DNA of 64,000 nt from Trichomonas vaginalis G3 (Eukaryota; Parabasalia; Trichomonadida; Trichomonadidae). Within the stretch, counting starts at the first letter, position 1. Every line of letters begins with the position of its first letter. The notes under the pieces are model-generated. The model did not search any database, was not told where the DNA came from, and saw only the letters and a list, made by a program, of their open reading frames with translations. Below are positions 41,315-52,280 of this stretch, piece by piece. The position numbers were made by a program, and so were the translations under genes. The stretch lies in NCBI RefSeq assembly GCF_026262505.1, contig NC_067203.1, positions 2,108,001 through 2,172,000 on the forward strand. The letters run 5' to 3'.

Positions 41315-41839
41315 TATTTCATTATTTTGTTATTGTTGTTTCATTTGAAATGTTAATATAAATATTGTTATATTCTATATTGTCGTTTATATTTCAAACA
41401 TGAACAAAATAAACATAAAAATCAAATTGAAAACTCTTAATTCTAATCAAAAAACCTTTATCATTATACGAATTTAATTATTAATGATATTTATGATGAT
41501 AACGTTAATCTAATATCAATATTTCAACAGATTTTCTTTTAAATATTGAATTTAGGTAAGAATTTATTAGGTCTTGAGCACTATAATAGAGGTAGAACAT
41601 TTTTCAGCTAATGTATAGGCTATTTTGAACATGTTATTTAGCAAATTAGATTTTATCTCATAAAATCTAAGGTAATAGGTGTATCACATGTAACTAGCAA
41701 TATGAAATGATGGACACCTAATTTCTTTTTAATAGTAAAAATAATAAAAAAAAATGTAAATTAAGTATATTTAGAGTATTAACAAAAATGATGTGCTTGT
41801 GTATTGGCAATAAGAACTGAAAAAGATGTAAAAGTAAAT
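41315..41839. other. Intergenic stretch
   Basis: AT-rich. No gene, repeat or structured element that I can support. Confidence 0.5.
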
Positions 41840-42337
41840 TTATTGATATACGGGAAAAACTTTCCGAGGAACTTCATATAATTTTGTTGTACACGATTGA
41901 AATTCATCTTCATATATAGATGAAGGTATGTTTTTGAGTGTTGTGGTTAATTCTTCGATGGATTTATCAAATGCTTCGATTCGATCTTGATATTCGTCAT
42001 TGCATGCATGCCTCAGCTTTGGTGAGAATTTTACCTTAATAGTTTGAGCTAATGAAGTAACTATTAATTTATCTTGTGATTTGTCTGGAAGTTTTTCGGC
42101 AGCTGCTATAATTCTATTAGTAAAAAGTTCAAAATCAGTTATTATTTCATCAACCGAGCTATATTGCGAGTTGGAATATTTTTCGACCATAAAATCAAAA
42201 AAATTTGGTTCTGCTAAAAAATCGAAGAATTCGCTTGGTAGAGTATTTGCATTCTCGATTTTAAAACAGTTTATTGGAGAACTCATTAGTTTTGTAAAAA
42301 AATGGTCTATCTTTTCTTGATTATATGGAGTAATCAT
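41840..42337 (-). CDS. Divergent bromodomain-like protein
   Basis: 165 residues. The pattern FFTKLMSSPINCFKIEN ... EPNFFDFMVEKYSNSQYSS followed by VDEIITDFELFTNRIIAAAE follows the helix layout of a bromodomain (including the Y.S..E...D....F.N stretch), but the acetyl-lysine-binding asparagine is not certain. Short single-bromodomain-like proteins are known in trichomonads. The host motif AAAAGTGAC lies directly upstream (42345-42353, coding strand), eight bases before the ATG. The C-terminal ~65 residues are helical and charged. It could be a degenerate relative with a different ligand. Confidence 0.45.
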   Translation of the reverse strand: MITPYNQEKIDHFFTKLMSSPINCFKIENANTLPSEFFDFLAEPNFFDFMVEKYSNSQYSSVDEIITDFELFTNRIIAAAEKLPDKSQDKLIVTSLAQTIKVKFSPKLRHACNDEYQDRIEAFDKSIEELTTTLKNIPSSIYEDEFQSCTTKLYEVPRKVFPVYQ

Positions 42338-43022
42338 TTAAATTGTCACTTTTTAGGAATTCGACTCTTTCTATCATCAGGTTGATTTCCTGTTAACTTA
42401 ATCATTAGATTTACTTTCATGAATATTCTTATGACTCTATCTGAAGCCTAAAAATCATTGATTCTTTCAAATTTGGAGCTTTGCGATTCTTCATTTTGTA
42501 AATTATTTTCTGAAAGTCAACGTGTCCTCTAGGAACTTGAACTATAATTCGTGGGCAACACATATTTGCTTGATTGAAATTGGTCTCGTTGAAGTTTCCA
42601 AATTTCGTTTGTAAAAGCAATCACTTTTTTCCTTTTCGGTGAATTATTTTGAAATTGTGTACCTTGTTGTAAGTGATATTACACTAAAAAATAAAGCTTT
42701 TTATCGTTGTTCATCACTTTCAATGGTTACACTTTTTCTGAAATCACCCAACAATTAGAGAAATAATATTCACCATTGCATAATGTGTATACTCTTTTAT
42801 GAAAAGAGATGTCCCAACAGAAAAAAGAGGTTAATTTGGTCACTGAATTTAAAATGCCATAACAATTGACAACACCGATCTGTATAGCTAAAATAATTTG
42901 AATGAACCAAAATAAACTACAGAAAAAAACATTTTATATCAAAAATTTTTAGATCCAAAAAATTTTGATCGGTATTTTTCAGTACCATCAAAAAAAATTC
43001 AGAGCCATATCATTTCAAAGTT
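42338..43022. other. Intergenic stretch between divergent genes
   Basis: It contains a 63-codon minus-strand frame (42429-42620) that I do not consider a gene. TCATTT lies 11-16 bases upstream of the kinase ATG, a possible initiator. Confidence 0.5.
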
Positions 43023-44345
43023 ATGGACTCAAACTCGATTGCCCCACCATCCTCTTATAGTGTAAACCTGTCCGGATGGCTATTTAAGAAGGGGAAACTT
43101 CTTCGCCTTTGGAAGAAGTACTATGTACAGTTGCATAACTCAGAATTGATCATCAGACGAAATGAATACGAAACTAAGGCTAGACATCAGTATACCGTTA
43201 ACAAAGATACAGATATTAAGTTAGTTAAGAACGGCAACCACGCTGAAATACAGATCAAAACCAAAACAAATAAAATAGTTTGCTTATCTTCCAAAGAAGA
43301 AGAGTCACTGAATAAGTGGTTCAACGCGCTTAAGTCCATTACATACAGCAGTGCATTGCTCTCCATGGATGACTTCGAAGTAGTCTCAGTAATCGGTCGC
43401 GGCCACTTTGGAAAAGTTGTCCTCGCAAAGAGAAAAACAACAGGTGACTTTTGCGCTATCAAGTCAATTAAGAAGAAATGCCTCATAGACCGTGCCCAGC
43501 TCTCCCTTATTGTCAGCGAAAGAAATACTTTGACTAAAATTAGTCATCCATTTGTTGTGAACATTCTGTTCGCATTCCAGACATGGAGCAAGTTCTACAT
43601 CGGCATGGAATACGTTCCTGGAGGAGATTTAATCGGTCTCATGCGTAGAGTTGGAAAATTATCAATGAATGACGTTATCATTTACGCTGGCGAAGTTGCT
43701 TTGGCCCTTGAGTTTATCCACTCAAAAGAAATTGTTTACCGTGACCTCAAACCAGAAAACCTCGTAATCAATTCCGATGGTCACTTGAAACTCGCCGATT
43801 TCGGCCTTTCTAAGGATATTTCAGAGAGTAAATTGACCAACACTTTCTGTGGTACCTCCGAATACATGGCTCCTGAGATGTTATTCAAAAAATTTTATGA
43901 TTATTCAGTAGATTGGTGGGCTTTCGGCATTTTAGTGTATGAAATGATTTTCGATGCTACACCATTCCATTCTGAGCTCAAAGATTCCACATTCTCCAAG
44001 ATCAAATACGCTGATCCGACATATCCAGAAGGAACTGATCCAAACATCATCAGTTTCATCAATGGATTCCTCGAGAAAGATCCTCACAAGCGTACAAAGT
44101 ACTCAGATGTTGAGAATCACCCATTCTGGCAGGGATTAACAAGAGAAGACATCCTTTCCAAGAAGAGAAGCCCACAATTTATTCCTATAATGGGTAAATC
44201 AATCTCTACTGAGTACTTTGACTCCAAATTCACTGAAGAAAACCCATTTGAAAGTGTCGCTGAACCAATGCTTGATGATAACGACATTTTCTTCGGTTTC
44301 TCTTACATGGGAAGTGAATCTTTAGAAGAAGAATCCCCATCTTAA
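43023..44345 (+). CDS. AGC-family protein kinase with PH domain (AKT-like)
   Basis: 440 residues. A PH domain at about 14-107 (SGWLFKKGKLLRLWKKYYV ... LNKWFNAL) should bind phosphoinositides. The kinase domain at ~118-370 has a glycine loop GRGHFG (125-130), catalytic lysine K147 (CAIKSIK), YRDLKPEN with D241, DFG (259-261) and an activation loop TNTFCGTSEYMAPE with a PDK1-type threonine (T274). The AGC tail ends in a hydrophobic motif, FFGFSY (423-428). All key residues are present, so an active kinase of the PI3K-AKT type is expected. The frame is complete and intronless. Confidence 0.93.
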   Translation: MDSNSIAPPSSYSVNLSGWLFKKGKLLRLWKKYYVQLHNSELIIRRNEYETKARHQYTVNKDTDIKLVKNGNHAEIQIKTKTNKIVCLSSKEEESLNKWFNALKSITYSSALLSMDDFEVVSVIGRGHFGKVVLAKRKTTGDFCAIKSIKKKCLIDRAQLSLIVSERNTLTKISHPFVVNILFAFQTWSKFYIGMEYVPGGDLIGLMRRVGKLSMNDVIIYAGEVALALEFIHSKEIVYRDLKPENLVINSDGHLKLADFGLSKDISESKLTNTFCGTSEYMAPEMLFKKFYDYSVDWWAFGILVYEMIFDATPFHSELKDSTFSKIKYADPTYPEGTDPNIISFINGFLEKDPHKRTKYSDVENHPFWQGLTREDILSKKRSPQFIPIMGKSISTEYFDSKFTEENPFESVAEPMLDDNDIFFGFSYMGSESLEEESPS

Positions 44346-44852
44346 TCTTAATCTTTTTATTTCTTTATATTATTGTTTTATAAATGTTTATGCTATCCGG
44401 AATTTCAATTTTTATATATATTTCTCATTTAACTAACTAATATTAATAATGATTTTATAGTTAATGAATATAAATCTACAATTATTGTTTTATCAATTTG
44501 AGTTTTATCGATAGAGAGCATTAATTAGAATAACTTTCCGTTAGATAATATATCAGTGTGGTTTCTGACTTTTGATTGAACAGTAAAAAGTAAATTTGCT
44601 TGAATGATAAGTGGTTCATTACCTAAATTCACTCTCCATCTGCTTCCCTTACTATTTGTTAATACAAGGCATTAGTGATATCTTTGTAATTCTTATATAT
44701 GTTCATTTTTTCCAAATTCTGAGGTATTTGGTTTGGAAAAAATAAAAAGAAGACTCAAAAATAAGCTTAAATACTCCAGCAGCTGAAATACAATTAAACT
44801 TCTTCATATGAATCCTTAAATTAGCCAAAGCTTTTCTTCAAAAAAAATATTT
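44346..44852. other. Intergenic stretch between kinase and HECT genes
   Basis: AT-rich. No gene or repeat supported. Confidence 0.5.
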
Positions 44853-47800
44853 ATGGGCGATTGCCTTCTCTCTTTTACTGAAACAGGTGCAGCTTTAACA
44901 AAAGCTCTTAAAGATTTCGGTAATATTATCAAGAGCGGTAAGTCAAGACAAATGATTGAAACATATACACTGAATGAGATTAAAGTTGCAATTGTTCATG
45001 TTTTATCTAAGGGTGATGTCGATCAAAATATCATTATGACACAAGACATCATATTCTTTTTGGAAGAAGTACCTGATGTTATTGAAGATTTTGCAAGATC
45101 TCCAATATTAAGTTACATATCAAACATGAAAACTCAAAAACCAGAACTAACTGAAAATATCCTTCGTATATTAGCTGTATTCTTTGATTATATTCAAGAT
45201 TCACTATTAAATATCAATATTACTCCACTTTTACAAAATTTATCTAAAATTAGCCCTGATTTTATTCCAAATGCTGTTGATTTGCTTACTGGAATTATCA
45301 ATGCCTACAATACTTTCCCAAATCTTCCTGCGATCGGAGATTTACTGCAATCAATCCCAAATTTAAACAATGAAACAAAAGAAATGTTTTTAAATCTAGC
45401 AGCTCTTATGATTTCTAAGATAATACCAGAAGAACTACCTGTTGATCACTTATTCACTTGTTTAAAGCAAATAAAAGAAATAAATAGCCAAGAAACATGC
45501 ATGAATCTATTAATTGCAACGAATATAGCAATGAGATTCAAACCATCTTTCAACCAGATCAACAGTTTGTTGTTTAATTTCAACGAAATTCCAATTTTAC
45601 CACAATTTAAAGGTAATACAGAAATTTTTAACTTATCAATGCAAATATGTATCAACCTGTTCCCAAAGACAGAATTTCCAAATGAATATGCTAAACATTC
45701 ATGTCCTTTCGGCGTAAATAATAATAAATTTGCAATTCAATGCATTGACTCGATCACAGCTTTATTTTATCAATACCCAGAGAATGAGCTTGTCACAGCA
45801 GCCTTTGCTGGCCTTCTAAAGTTCAGAACAATAAGACCATCCGAAGAATTATTTTCAGCAATGAAGAGAAGCTGCTCAAACCCAGAAAATATTGCATGTA
45901 ACCTTCACATTGCATCATTCCTTGATGATATGACTCCTCTTTGCAAAAACAGAGTAATTTCGAAATTCGAACATTCGAAATTCCGCAGAGAAAAATGGTT
46001 TTCCAAAACATGGCAGAAACTACAGAAAAAGTGTTCTCCAATGGAATCTCCAGAAAACATCCTTGAGTTTGGAGAGCTAGATGAAGTCCTTGAAATCATT
46101 GGTTCCAACATTCTCCCGCCGGAAAAGCTCGTGGGAGGTCCATTAACCAGGCTTTCGGAGCTTATTAAAGAGCATGGAACAGTTATGGATTTAAATGTTG
46201 CGCCAACGATAGAAGTAGCGCTCTCAATTCTCGAAACTCTTCAGTTCGACCATGAACAACCGAAATGGAGAAACGATGATATCAGGAGTCTTCAGAAATG
46301 CAAAATTCAAGTCAGATGCGGAGACCTGCAGTTAATTGTTTCCTTCACCACAAGCATGGCCTATATCGAAGGATCATTTAACCTCGCTTACAATCCCAAA
46401 TGCAAGGACAGTTTGATGAAATCCATTAAAAATCAGTCGGAATTCGCAAAAATGATGCTCCAAGAAGAGGTAGATATGTTTGAGCCAGCAAGATTCGCCG
46501 TATTTTCAAGGATTTTTGGCAATCCGGAGTACAAATTCTGTTCATTTAAATTTAATGGTCACACTTTCAACATAGATGATAGCTTATCAACGGTGATCGC
46601 TACTCTCAATCCATCCCTGAGATCAATTGACCGCCTGAAGATAGAGTTTGAAGCTGTAGAAGGAGATTTTCCGAGAATTAATTTCCCAATTCCGGACATT
46701 TGCCTCAACGATGCGTACAAAGAAATACTCGATTTCTTAAAGCTCATCCACGAGATGTGTCCTAACATAAAATTGACCGATTCTTCCTTTGCAAAAAGCG
46801 TAATTAGAAAAATTAACTCTCCGATCGAAGCAATATTAAGAAAAAGTGCTGAAATATCGTTTGTTTATTCGTATCCGTTCTTATTTAACTTCACTCAAAA
46901 GTTATTTGCTGCAAGAACGGTTCTTGCAACTCCAAACGATGCAATAGAAGCATTTGCTGAAGCTTTTAGTATCAAGAATTACATATCTAACCTTACCAGG
47001 CATAAAATTATGGTAAATAGGCAAGATATTTATAAAACTGGCTCATTGGTTTTACATATTGCTGCAAGGAGTGCTATTTCTATTGGTTTCATCTTCGAAA
47101 ACGAAGTTGGCTTTGGTAGAGGCCCTACACGCGAATTTTTCCAGTTAATGTCGCGAGAATTAATGAAAAATGAGCGTAAAATGTGGTTATCCGATAACTA
47201 CACCGATGAATATGCATATACCGCCCGAGGACTTTTCCCTCGTCCCGATGCAAATCCCGATGATTTCTTCACTCTCGGAGTTTTGGCTTCGAAAGCTTTA
47301 CAAGAGTCACTTTTCTTGGACATTGAAATTTCCCCAGCTTTTGTAAAGATGATTTTTGGAAGGGAAGTAACGTTTGAGGAGATCGATCCGGTTATTGCCA
47401 ACTCCCTTAAAGATGAAGATGGCCTAATCGGACTCGATTTCACTTATCCTGGCCTTCCATTAAAATTAACTGACAAACATGAGGAAGTAACTGCGGAAAA
47501 TGTGAAAGAATACGTTGCTTTGGTGAAGAATGCGGCTATTAATGGCATTGAGCATATAATTAACCAGTTTAGAAGCGGATTTAGCAGAAATGCTGAATTA
47601 TTATCTGCACAGTTGTTCGAACCTGAGGAATTCTCACGCGCTCTTTGTGGTGATAAGGCGTTGTTTAACGCACGAGATTTGCAGATGTTTTTGATTCCGA
47701 AATTTGGATATACCAAGAAATGCACTGAAATTAAGAGATTAATCAACATGATCGCTAATTTCACCCCACAGGAGCAGAGATTGTTCTGCAAATTCATTAC

Positions 47801-48005
47801 AGGAAGCGAAAGATTGCCTCCTGGCGGATTACCTGCATTAAGTCCTCCGATTGTGGTTGGAAGAAGGGATGGCCACGATGAATCGTTCCCTTCTGTAAGC
47901 ACATGCAGTAATTACTTGAAAATGCCAAGTTATTCGTGTGAACAGATAATGAAGGAAAGATTCTTAACAGCGATGACTTATGGCAATACATTTACATTCT
48001 CTTGA
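44853..48005 (+). CDS. HECT-type E3 ubiquitin ligase (TRIP12/UFD4-like)
   Basis: 1,050 residues. The N-terminal ~400 residues are leucine-rich helices of ARM/HEAT character (ENILRILAVFFDYIQDSLLN). The C-terminal ~360 residues are a HECT domain: NEVGFGRGPTREFFQLMSRE at its start, then DFTYPGLPLKL, VKEYVALV, and the end RLPPGGLPALSPPIVV with the active-site cysteine at 1018 in PSVSTCSNYLKMPSYS. The LPPGGLPALSPP block and the VSTC-x-NYLKxPxY site match the TRIP12/UFD4 class. It would transfer ubiquitin to proteins marked for degradation. The frame is complete. Confidence 0.92.
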   Translation: MGDCLLSFTETGAALTKALKDFGNIIKSGKSRQMIETYTLNEIKVAIVHVLSKGDVDQNIIMTQDIIFFLEEVPDVIEDFARSPILSYISNMKTQKPELTENILRILAVFFDYIQDSLLNINITPLLQNLSKISPDFIPNAVDLLTGIINAYNTFPNLPAIGDLLQSIPNLNNETKEMFLNLAALMISKIIPEELPVDHLFTCLKQIKEINSQETCMNLLIATNIAMRFKPSFNQINSLLFNFNEIPILPQFKGNTEIFNLSMQICINLFPKTEFPNEYAKHSCPFGVNNNKFAIQCIDSITALFYQYPENELVTAAFAGLLKFRTIRPSEELFSAMKRSCSNPENIACNLHIASFLDDMTPLCKNRVISKFEHSKFRREKWFSKTWQKLQKKCSPMESPENILEFGELDEVLEIIGSNILPPEKLVGGPLTRLSELIKEHGTVMDLNVAPTIEVALSILETLQFDHEQPKWRNDDIRSLQKCKIQVRCGDLQLIVSFTTSMAYIEGSFNLAYNPKCKDSLMKSIKNQSEFAKMMLQEEVDMFEPARFAVFSRIFGNPEYKFCSFKFNGHTFNIDDSLSTVIATLNPSLRSIDRLKIEFEAVEGDFPRINFPIPDICLNDAYKEILDFLKLIHEMCPNIKLTDSSFAKSVIRKINSPIEAILRKSAEISFVYSYPFLFNFTQKLFAARTVLATPNDAIEAFAEAFSIKNYISNLTRHKIMVNRQDIYKTGSLVLHIAARSAISIGFIFENEVGFGRGPTREFFQLMSRELMKNERKMWLSDNYTDEYAYTARGLFPRPDANPDDFFTLGVLASKALQESLFLDIEISPAFVKMIFGREVTFEEIDPVIANSLKDEDGLIGLDFTYPGLPLKLTDKHEEVTAENVKEYVALVKNAAINGIEHIINQFRSGFSRNAELLSAQLFEPEEFSRALCGDKALFNARDLQMFLIPKFGYTKKCTEIKRLINMIANFTPQEQRLFCKFITGSERLPPGGLPALSPPIVVGRRDGHDESFPSVSTCSNYLKMPSYSCEQIMKERFLTAMTYGNTFTFS

Positions 48006-48454
48006 GTTTGTTTGTAGATTTATTTTTGTTTATATTTAATATTAAATGTTCTATCTTTCTGTTTTTATTAAAAAAAAATCTTGTCACACTTTCCACCAAT
48101 TGATTGAAGCTTTGGACATAACGCGCAATCAACTGATTCTTGACAACAAGTAGTGCTCATAAATTCATAGTTATAAGATTTAATTCTTCAAGAATCTCCT
48201 CAAACATTGAAGAAAAGAGTTTCATCATATGTCGGAAAATATACCAAATATCTTGCTCACATATCGATGTTTACAACTTATTTCGTGGACGATTGGAGCG
48301 TCCGGGGACTAGATCGCTGTCCATGGACTTGATTCATATCCATGGACATGTCGTTGTATGGAGTACGGTTCAATTTTTGAGAGCCTCACTACTTAGATTT
48401 TAGCCATTCAATTTTTAGCGCTAAAAGTGACACATCAAAAATTTTTTACAGAGG
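48006..48454. other. Intergenic stretch before DUF3447 gene
   Basis: It holds two copies of the core CCATGGAC, at 48319-48328 and 48340-48348, the first within the palindrome GTCCATGGAC, and the host motif AAAAGTGAC at 48423-48431, 23 bases upstream of the ATG. An 87-codon frame across it is not convincing. Confidence 0.5.
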
Positions 48455-49303
48455 ATGTCAAGTTCTGAGATGTCACGAAAAGAAACTGGATGTGATTTTA
48501 AAGACATCAAGCCAATTAAAGCATTCGAATACCCTAATCAAGCATCAAAAATTATATGGAGCGTCGATTCCAATAATATTTTACAAACATCTTCACAAAT
48601 TATCGAATTAATTACAAATAACAAAATATCTACCCAAATGGCGCTTTATTTGATTGATATTATTTCACAAATTCGTGTTAAAGAAATTAAATTATTTTCA
48701 GAACTTTACCAAAAGATATCAAACGAATTCTCATGCAACACCCTGCCGAATAATTCGAATTTGGCAGCATCATTATATTATAAAGGCCTCAAATTCGAAG
48801 GTTACAAACCTAAAATGAAAGAAGAAGAAATTCTCAATATATATTCAACAGAATCTCCTTTATACTATATTGCATGGGACAAAGTTGATGATCTTAAGAG
48901 TAAATTCCCAAAGCTTGATATTATTAAGAAAATAAATCTTAAAATCACAGCGCTTAACTGTTCAATTAAATATGGATCAGAATTGTGTTTCAATTACTTA
49001 AAAAATTTAGGAGCTAAATACACCGATGAATCCGAAAAATATGCTGTTCAAGGCGGAAATCAAAACATTTTTATGCAAATGATAGAAGATGGTAAATCAT
49101 TTGATGACATGATTAATAGAGCATTGAATTATCGAAACTATGAAATTGCTGAGTACCTTAAATCAAATTTCGGACAAGCTCCTTATTCAACAGCAGAAAG
49201 TATGTATTTCGGAAATTATGATATTGGATCTTATTTACTTTCTAATGGAGAAGATATCAACAAAATTTATATTCTCTTTATTTTCATATTTATTATTGTT
49301 TGA
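48455..49303 (+). CDS. DUF3447/ankyrin-type protein, C-terminally truncated
   Basis: 282 codons. Residues ~150-265 match the DUF3447 region common in trichomonad ankyrin proteins (GSELCFNYLKNLGAKYTDES, EKYAVQGGNQNIFMQMIEDG, YRNYEIAEYLKSNFGQ, ESMYFGNYDIGSYLLSNGED). In whole family members this is followed by a long set of ankyrin repeats. Here the frame passes from DINKIYI straight into a T-rich minisatellite and stops, so the ankyrin part is missing. The first ~150 residues are helical. The gene has the AAAAGTGAC motif 23 bases before the ATG, so it may still be expressed as a truncated protein, or be a recent pseudogene. Confidence 0.7.
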   Translation: MSSSEMSRKETGCDFKDIKPIKAFEYPNQASKIIWSVDSNNILQTSSQIIELITNNKISTQMALYLIDIISQIRVKEIKLFSELYQKISNEFSCNTLPNNSNLAASLYYKGLKFEGYKPKMKEEEILNIYSTESPLYYIAWDKVDDLKSKFPKLDIIKKINLKITALNCSIKYGSELCFNYLKNLGAKYTDESEKYAVQGGNQNIFMQMIEDGKSFDDMINRALNYRNYEIAEYLKSNFGQAPYSTAESMYFGNYDIGSYLLSNGEDINKIYILFIFIFIIV

Positions 49304-49625
49304 TAGAATTATCTTTCTCTTTATATTTATCATTGTTTTATGGCATTATCTTTCTCTTCATATTTATCATTGTTTTATAAAATTTTCTTTCTATTCATAT
49401 TTATCTTTGTTTTATGGCATTATCTTTCTCTTCATATTTATAATTATTTTATTACTTTCACTTTCTTTTCATATTTATCTTTATTTTATTACACTATCTT
49501 TCTCTTCATATTTATAATTATTTTATTACTTTCACTTTCTTTTCATATTTATCTTTTTTTTATTACATTATCTTTCTCTTCATATTTATCATTGTTTTAT
49601 TTGATTTTCTTTCTTTTCATACCTA
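49263..49625. repeat. T-rich ~37-bp minisatellite
   Basis: About nine or ten tandem units of the type TTCATATTTATCATTG followed by TTTTATGGCATTATCTTTCTC, spaced ~37 bp with small changes. It lies exactly where the DUF3447 gene loses its ankyrin part. Open frames across it are translations of the repeat. Confidence 0.75.
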
Positions 49626-50789
49626 TATTTCCAACTCTTGGAAAATTTTCATGACACCCTACCCAGGGTCCTAAAATGGGTATTTTCCTCACACAGACAC
49701 CGTGGTTTTTTGAGCCGGGAAATAAATAGCGCAGACAGTTTCTACATATAGAGACATGCTTATACTTAGAGTTTGACGGGAATCTAAAGTGATTTTTTTC
49801 TGCATCGCGAAATCTAATGCAATCTCAAAATCATGAAGAAACTGCGAATCGGAGCGCAATTTTTTAATATGTTAATATATAAAGGTACCCCTACTACTGC
49901 AAATGCTTCAAATGAAAATCTAAGAAATCAGATTAATTTGATCACATTAGTATAGTATTGGTCAAACCAAAAACTCATATGTTGATATATAGCCTATGGA
50001 TATTCATATTATCTACTTTTCATTGAATTACATAAGATTTAATAATCTCATAAATATTCTTTTTAATTTTCCGAATTCCGTGTGCATTTAGATTGCCCAT
50101 ACCTGTATATAATAATTCTAGAATGGTTTGGTTAGATATTAAGTTTTTTAGATTAATATTTTAACATTTTGATAAAACAAGCATTTGTTCCATTTTAGAA
50201 TCGCCATTGAACTCTGGTTTGACTAACATGATGTTGTATGATCAAATAAATTCTAACTTCATGAGATAAATTTTGAAATTAGAAAATGCGATATCTGACT
50301 CAAATATTTATCTGAACACATTTAACATTCAATGATAAACTAAAGTACTATACAGCAGATTCGATTTGGCTTATATTTTATATAATCAACAAATAATCCT
50401 ATAAAATTGTGCTATTCACGTTGCTCAAAGATGTATTGAACATTCCCTACTTGTGTATTGATAAAATTAGATATAGATTCTAATGTAAATCGATATTTTG
50501 AAAATTCATATATATTTTGTCTTGGTTTGGCATTTGATCGTGTTGAAACCGGAATTGCAATATATATCATCTAAATATATAACTATCAAAATATGAGCTA
50601 TAGATTTTTAAATTATTCTCCTGAATATGAGTGACTAACATAATTATATTGAATTGAGTAGTAAGAATCATAAATATTAGAATCTGACGATAATTTATTA
50701 TAACTTTATATAGGAACAAGATTATAAATGATGATGAAAATAAAGATTAAATTTAAATCTGAAAATTTGAAAACATTAAGTGTATTGTG
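49626..50789. other. Gene-free host stretch
   Basis: AT-rich. No gene, RNA gene or repeat that I can support. Confidence 0.5.
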
Positions 50790-51026
50790 CACTCTTGTCG
50801 GTCTGCATATCTCATTCCGGGAGACATTGTTACTGCATGTCTACCAGAATGAGACAATCTTCTGCAATCAGAATGTGATTGCAAAACTTTGAGCGACAAG
50901 AGTGTATTGTGCACTCTTGTCGGTCACAGTGTCTCATTTCTGGAGACATTGTCACTGCATGTCTCCCAGAATGAGACAATCTTCTACAATCAGAATGTGA
51001 TTGCAAAACTTTGACCGACAAGAGTG
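50790..51026. repeat. Tandem pair of 115-bp inverted-repeat-bounded units
   Basis: Two units, 50790-50904 and 50912-51026, each start CACTCTTGTCGGTC and end with the near-complement GACCGACAAGAGTG (one base differs in the first). They are separated by TATTGTG, and the same TGTATTGTG precedes the first. Inside each, GAGACATTGTCACTGCATGTCT is flanked by CTCATTTCTGGAGAC and AGAATGAGACAATCTTCT, which can fold into nested stems. The units are ~90 percent alike. It may be a MITE-like element or a structured RNA. Confidence 0.65.
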
Positions 51027-52023
51027 TGTTATCCACAATATTTGTTTATATACTATGTTTTTTAGATCAAACCCTTTACATACAATTGTTCAAATATAAT
51101 TTTCTCCATTTAATATTTATTTTTAATTTTTTGTTCTTTATATAACTTTTTCTTCTACTAAACTATTTTACAGACTCTTCTGAGCTCTTCCCACATATAA
51201 ACATGTGACAATAACACATATATACTCCCTTCATATTCTGATCTCATGACATATTACAGCACAAACTATAATTATACAACATACCTCATAAAGTCTGATT
51301 TTACCCCTATCTAAGCGTTCAAAACCTATTTTCCCCGCGTAATCTGATTCTTCTGGCTCTGCTGATTCGATTTCTGCTGTCAGATCGTGAAAATATGCAT
51401 CACACAATGAAATAAACGCAAATTACCTAACTTAATATTTTCCTTAAAATTGTCAATTCCTCGATCTTGACATATTTATTATTTCCTCCGTTTTCCCTCA
51501 CAAATATATTTAATTTTCTGAATAAGACGGATAATAAAATGAATATCTTAAAAACTAAAATACAAAATTAATGTTGGGTAATGACTAGATATAGTATGCA
51601 CTTTTGAATTCATACATTTTTTGAAAAAAATTGTATTTTCAAAAAAAGATGTTGTTTCAGTATGAACTTGAAGGTCATGAAAAAGTTGCAAAAGTCAAAA
51701 ATTGAGGGTATATCTACGTTATGAATTTTGATTGATCCTTTCTGTTGTAGATCGGAATTAAAGAAGTCAACAGCGAAACATAGAATAACTAGGAAAAATT
51801 TAACATGATATCTATTTGGTCTTCATAAATTGGGTTGTACCAAATAACTAAATTTTCCAGGCATTAATTTAGAATGCTCATAAAAAGTAAAGTACATCAT
51901 TAATTATTAATTTAAAATTTTCAAAGAATTGAATCCAAAAATTCAAAGAAGTAAACTTTAATCTCAAAATTCGAGGTAATTGAAAGGTTTACACACAAAG
52001 AATATGATTTAAAAAAAAAAGGT
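51027..52023. other. Gene-free host stretch
   Basis: AT-rich, containing scattered A-runs. No gene or repeat supported. It borders the proposed left end of Polinton C. Confidence 0.5.
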
Positions 52024-52029
52024 AGTGGG

Positions 52030-52062
52030 GCTTCCAGGCACTTCGTGCCCTCTAGCCCCGAA
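52030..52062. other. GC hairpin at the proposed left end of Polinton C
   Basis: GGGGCT and AGCCCC enclose an inner hairpin, GGCACTTCGTGCC (TTC loop). Such GC hairpins are rare in this AT-rich DNA and recur near element ends and gene junctions (4400, 7723, 14108, 32826). Confidence 0.6.
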
Positions 52063-52102
52063 GATGTTTAGTATAAATGAAGTTTTTATTCGGATAATTG
52101 TT

Positions 52103-52203
52103 AGTCTTCTGGTGTGAATTCGGAGGACTCTTCTTCTTCCTCCATTGCTTCTGGGAAGAAGCCTTCTTCTGGGTCGAAAACATTATATAATGTGTCGCTT
52201 TTC
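52103..52203 (-). pseudogene. Remnant acidic C-terminus
   Basis: On the minus strand about 33 codons read KSDTLYNVFDPEEGFFPEA then MEEEESSEFTPED before a stop. No start is in frame. LYNVFDPE recalls the ENVFDP / RNVFDP block in the YPxxW-type family of this element, so it may be a leftover of one copy. Confidence 0.35.
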
Positions 52204-52280
52204 ACAAATTATATATGTTTTCATGTTTTGTCACTTTTCTGTCACTTTTCAGGAAAAAACATTTTTATTATTATATATAA

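Noticed and set aside
42429-42620. 63-codon minus-strand frame between the bromodomain-like gene and the kinase
   Set aside because: No recognised domain and no start context; possibly a remnant, but the evidence is too thin.
48140-48403. 87-codon frame upstream of the DUF3447 gene
   Set aside because: No domain and poor start context; it spans the GTCCATGGAC palindrome and looks intergenic.
49140-49654. Frames of 125 and 104 codons after the DUF3447 gene
   Set aside because: Translations of the T-rich minisatellite.
50830-51036. 68-codon frame in the 115-bp repeat pair
   Set aside because: It reads the two repeat units; the protein is itself an internal repeat without homology.
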